In this document: positions 6,096 to 7,300 of the stretch, one piece after another
How positions within the stretch are numbered: position 1 is the stretch's first letter
How the letters are laid out: each line of letters starts with the position of its first letter
Assembly: GCA_017881645.1 (NCBI GenBank)
Contig: JADGQQ010000145.1
Span: 1 to 7,300 of the forward strand
DNA: 7,300 nucleotides
Direction: 5' to 3'
DNA from: Clostridia bacterium
Lineage (GTDB): Bacteria; Bacillota; Clostridia; Saccharofermentanales; Saccharofermentanaceae
The notes under the pieces: model-generated
Database searches by the model: none
Seen by the model: the letters and a program-made list of their open reading frames with translations, nothing else
Told to the model about the DNA's origin: nothing
Position numbers and translations under genes: made by a program

Positions 6096-6893
6096 TTATT
6101 CTCCTTCATCCACATAAATCGAATGGAGTTCGTCAGAATATGTGTGATCTTCCCTGTACAGAATAAGCGGAGGCATGATTTGAAATCCTCCCGGTTTCCC
6201 GTTCTTGTGTCCGGACAGCATAAAAAGTGTCGCAGGTTTTTCGGGCCGGACATGCACAAACCGGATCCTGGCTGGCTCCAGATTATGCCGTGACATGTGA
6301 GCCAGAACTTCCGGAAGTCTCGATGCACGCTGAACCATGATCATTTTCCCCTGCGGCAGCAAAAGTCTCTCTGCTGCTGTCACAAAATCTTCAAGGGTAC
6401 CTGCAACTTCGCATCTTGCCTCCATCCGGCCGCGCGTTTCGTCGGTATGATCCGGGACAGGGCCTCTTCCGGGGACATAATACGGCGGATTGAAGAATAC
6501 GAGATCATAGGAGGCTCTTTTTATTGTATCCATTTCACCGGAGAAAAGTTCGCGAATATCACAGCAAAAAGCATGAAGGCGATCTTCGAGATGGTTAATG
6601 GCTATGTTTTTCTCGAAAATGCGTGCTGCGTCCTTTTGTACTTCCACACCGTCAATCGAAATATCCGTGCGCCGGGCGGCCAGCAGAATACTGGCCGCAC
6701 CGCAATTTGTACCCAGTTCGGCAGCCTTCAGAATGCGGCGCTTTCTTGAAGCCATTTGCGAGGCAAAATGTGCAAGAAGAACCGTATCCTCCCCGTATCG
6801 GAATCCCGCTTTTTTTTGAATCAGCCTGAAGTGCCTGCGGCCGAGATCTTCAAGCGTTTCGGAAATATCGACTTCTATTTCATTTGAATGCAT
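6096..6893 (-). CDS. trmN6: TrmN6-like tRNA(Val) adenine-37 N6-methyltransferase (YabB/YfiC family)
   Basis: A 265-residue class I SAM-dependent methyltransferase. Visible features: an N-terminal segment with QKKAGFRYGEDTVLLAHF (26-43), typical of this family; the SAM-binding loop ELGTNCG (59-65); and the catalytic NPPYY (135-139), the signature of enzymes methylating an exocyclic amino group of adenine. By family, the E. coli enzyme methylates A37 of tRNA-Val(UAC); substrate specificity here is inferred. ATG 6893 was preferred over an in-frame TTG at 6911; both have poor ribosome sites (GAGG lies 10 bases before the ATG). It is followed after one base by rsmI. No promoter is evident in the 40 bases between the ferredoxin terminator and the start. 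Confidence 0.9.
   Translation of the reverse strand: MHSNEIEVDISETLEDLGRRHFRLIQKKAGFRYGEDTVLLAHFASQMASRKRRILKAAELGTNCGAASILLAARRTDISIDGVEVQKDAARIFEKNIAINHLEDRLHAFCCDIRELFSGEMDTIKRASYDLVFFNPPYYVPGRGPVPDHTDETRGRMEARCEVAGTLEDFVTAAERLLLPQGKMIMVQRASRLPEVLAHMSRHNLEPARIRFVHVRPEKPATLFMLSGHKNGKPGGFQIMPPLILYREDHTYSDELHSIYVDEGE
6101..6106 (-). promoter_or_regulatory. rsmI ribosome binding site inside the trmN6 3' end
   Basis: AAGGAG on the minus strand lies within the last codons of trmN6 and 6 bases before ATG 6094, confirming that start rather than the longer open frame. Confidence 0.8.
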
Positions 6894-6932
6894 AAGAAGA
6901 AAACCTCGCAAACCGGCAATCCGGGATAATCG

Positions 6933-6965
6933 AAAAATGCCCCTGAGGAGTTGATCACTCAGAGG
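6933..6965 (-). terminator. Intrinsic terminator of the ferredoxin gene
   Basis: On the minus strand CCTCTGAG pairs with CTCAGGGG (8 bp, one G-U) around a 10-nt loop, followed by CA and five T. It lies 37 bases beyond the ferredoxin stop and 40 bases before trmN6. The T run is short, so termination may be partial, which would let some transcription reach trmN6. Confidence 0.8.
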
Positions 6966-6970
6966 ACATC

Positions 6971-6991
6971 TTCAGTCATTGTTATACTGAA
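6971..6991 (-). other. Small hairpin just before the terminator
   Basis: TTCAGT and ACTGAA form a 6-bp stem around 9 bases, immediately upstream of the intrinsic terminator. Its 5' arm could instead pair (TTCAG with CTGAG) with the 5' arm of the terminator. A regulatory switch is only a possibility; the hairpin may simply protect the 3' end. Confidence 0.3.
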
Positions 6992-7001
6992 ATACGCCTG
7001 A

Positions 7002-7172
7002 TCAGCCCGCTGAAATTGCGCTGACAGGACAGCCGGATTCGCATGCGCCGCAGTCAAGACATGCCGCAGCATCAATAACGTACTGTGACTCTCCCTGGCT
7101 GATAGCGCCGACAGGACATTCGCCCTCGCAGCTGCCGCATGAAATACAAGTATCTGAAATTACATATGCCAT
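7002..7172 (-). CDS. Clostridial-type 2[4Fe-4S] ferredoxin, 56 aa
   Basis: A small soluble electron carrier. The protein starts MAYVISDTC and carries two CxxCxxCxxxCP clusters: C9, C12, C15, C19-P20 and C38, C41, C44, C48-P49. This is the full ligand set for two low-potential [4Fe-4S] clusters, and the length matches the classic clostridial ferredoxins (about 55 residues). By family it would shuttle electrons between enzymes such as pyruvate:ferredoxin oxidoreductase and hydrogenase; the partner here is unknown, as no redox enzyme lies nearby. The start has a perfect AGGAGG ribosome site 8 bases upstream. A promoter before it and an intrinsic terminator after it mark it as a separate, monocistronic gene placed between a translation-type operon and its upstream neighbour. 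Confidence 0.95.
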   Translation of the reverse strand: MAYVISDTCISCGSCEGECPVGAISQGESQYVIDAAACLDCGACESGCPVSAISAG

Positions 7173-7180
7173 GGTAGACA

Positions 7181-7186
7181 CCTCCT
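7181..7186 (-). promoter_or_regulatory. Ferredoxin ribosome binding site
   Basis: AGGAGG followed by TG on the minus strand, 8 bases before ATG 7172. It is a full anti-16S match and suggests strong translation. Confidence 0.9.
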
Positions 7187-7200
7187 ATTCTCTTTGGTCT

Positions 7201-7229
7201 ATTTTATCATCCGATGTAGGGTCGTGCAA
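7201..7229 (-). promoter_or_regulatory. Probable ferredoxin promoter
   Basis: The minus strand has -35 TTGCAC (7229-7224, 3 of 6), a 17-bp spacer and -10 TAAAAT (7206-7201, 5 of 6), leading to the AGGAGG site about 15 bases on. The weak -35 box and the palindrome next to it suggest that an activator or repressor may act here. Confidence 0.6.
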
Positions 7230-7231
7230 TG

Positions 7232-7246
7232 TTTCGATAATCGAAA
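7232..7246. promoter_or_regulatory. Perfect 15-bp palindrome beside the ferredoxin -35 box
   Basis: TTTCGAT-A-ATCGAAA is a perfect 7-1-7 inverted repeat, 2 bases upstream of the -35 hexamer and 5 bases after the stop codon of the preceding gene. Placement and symmetry fit a dimeric regulator's operator. I do not recognise the regulator. Confidence 0.45.
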
Positions 7247-7251
7247 TTCGC

Positions 7252-7300
7252 TCATTCAATGAAGTCAATGACTTCATCATCGATCTCGGATTCCGTTTCA
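7252..7300 (-). CDS. C-terminal end of an upstream gene, unidentified (position suggests ricT or a neighbour)
   Basis: The minus-strand frame reads ETESEIDDEVIDFIE and then TGA. These 15 residues form an acidic tail and are too few to identify a family. Gene order in Bacillus and many Clostridia places holB, ricT (PSP1 domain) and yabA directly upstream of trmN6, so one of these, ricT first, is a guess from synteny only. No terminator follows its stop before the ferredoxin promoter. Confidence 0.6.
   Translation of the reverse strand, partial: ETESEIDDEVIDFIE
7259..7277. repeat. Perfect 19-bp palindrome at the 3' end of the upstream gene
   Basis: ATGAAGTCA-A-TGACTTCAT is a perfect 9-1-9 inverted repeat lying within codons of the upstream gene (the DEVIDFIE region), centred 29 bp from the other palindrome. 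It has no T run and so is not an intrinsic terminator. It may be an operator overlapping coding sequence or a codon-driven coincidence. Confidence 0.4.

Noticed and set aside
6095..6328. A long N-terminal extension of the rsmI frame into trmN6.
   Set aside because: The family N-terminus MLYLVGTPIGN begins at 6094 with AAGGAG before it; the extension has no family similarity and overlaps trmN6 by more than 230 bases.

Overview
The window reads as a compact housekeeping block from a low-to-mid GC Gram-positive anaerobe, most likely a member of the Clostridia. Three things support this: strong AGGAGG-type ribosome sites and sigma-A-like promoters, a classic 56-residue clostridial 2[4Fe-4S] ferredoxin, and a gene order matching the Bacillus/Clostridia region (ricT)-yabA-trmN6-rsmI-abrB-metG-tatD. 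Every supported gene lies on the minus strand, so transcription runs from the right edge (7300) to the left edge (1).

In transcription order: the last 15 codons of an upstream gene with an acidic C-terminus (7300-7252; position suggests ricT or a relative, unproven); a ferredoxin gene (7172-7002) with its own promoter, perfect ribosome site and intrinsic terminator (6965-6933); trmN6 (tRNA A37 methyltransferase) and rsmI (16S rRNA C1402 2'-O-methyltransferase), one base apart; a PAS-PAS-GGDEF-EAL c-di-GMP protein (5219-3057) whose GGDEF half has lost its signature while the EAL half keeps its catalytic residues; metG (methionyl-tRNA synthetase) from its own TATAAT promoter; tatD, overlapping metG by ATGA; and a separately promoted tRNA operon beginning tRNA-Val(UAC), tRNA-Asp(GUC) and running off the left edge.

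The theme is translation: a synthetase, a tRNA methylase, an rRNA methylase, tRNA genes and a DNase-family hydrolase that commonly travels with metG. Against it stand two accessory insertions, the ferredoxin and the c-di-GMP phosphodiesterase; the latter occupies the place where Bacillus subtilis carries abrB. No gap between genes exceeds about 110 bases. I see no mobile element, CRISPR array or phage gene, and no clear previously undescribed system. The most unusual non-coding signals are two perfect palindromes next to the ferredoxin promoter, one of them inside the end of the upstream reading frame.
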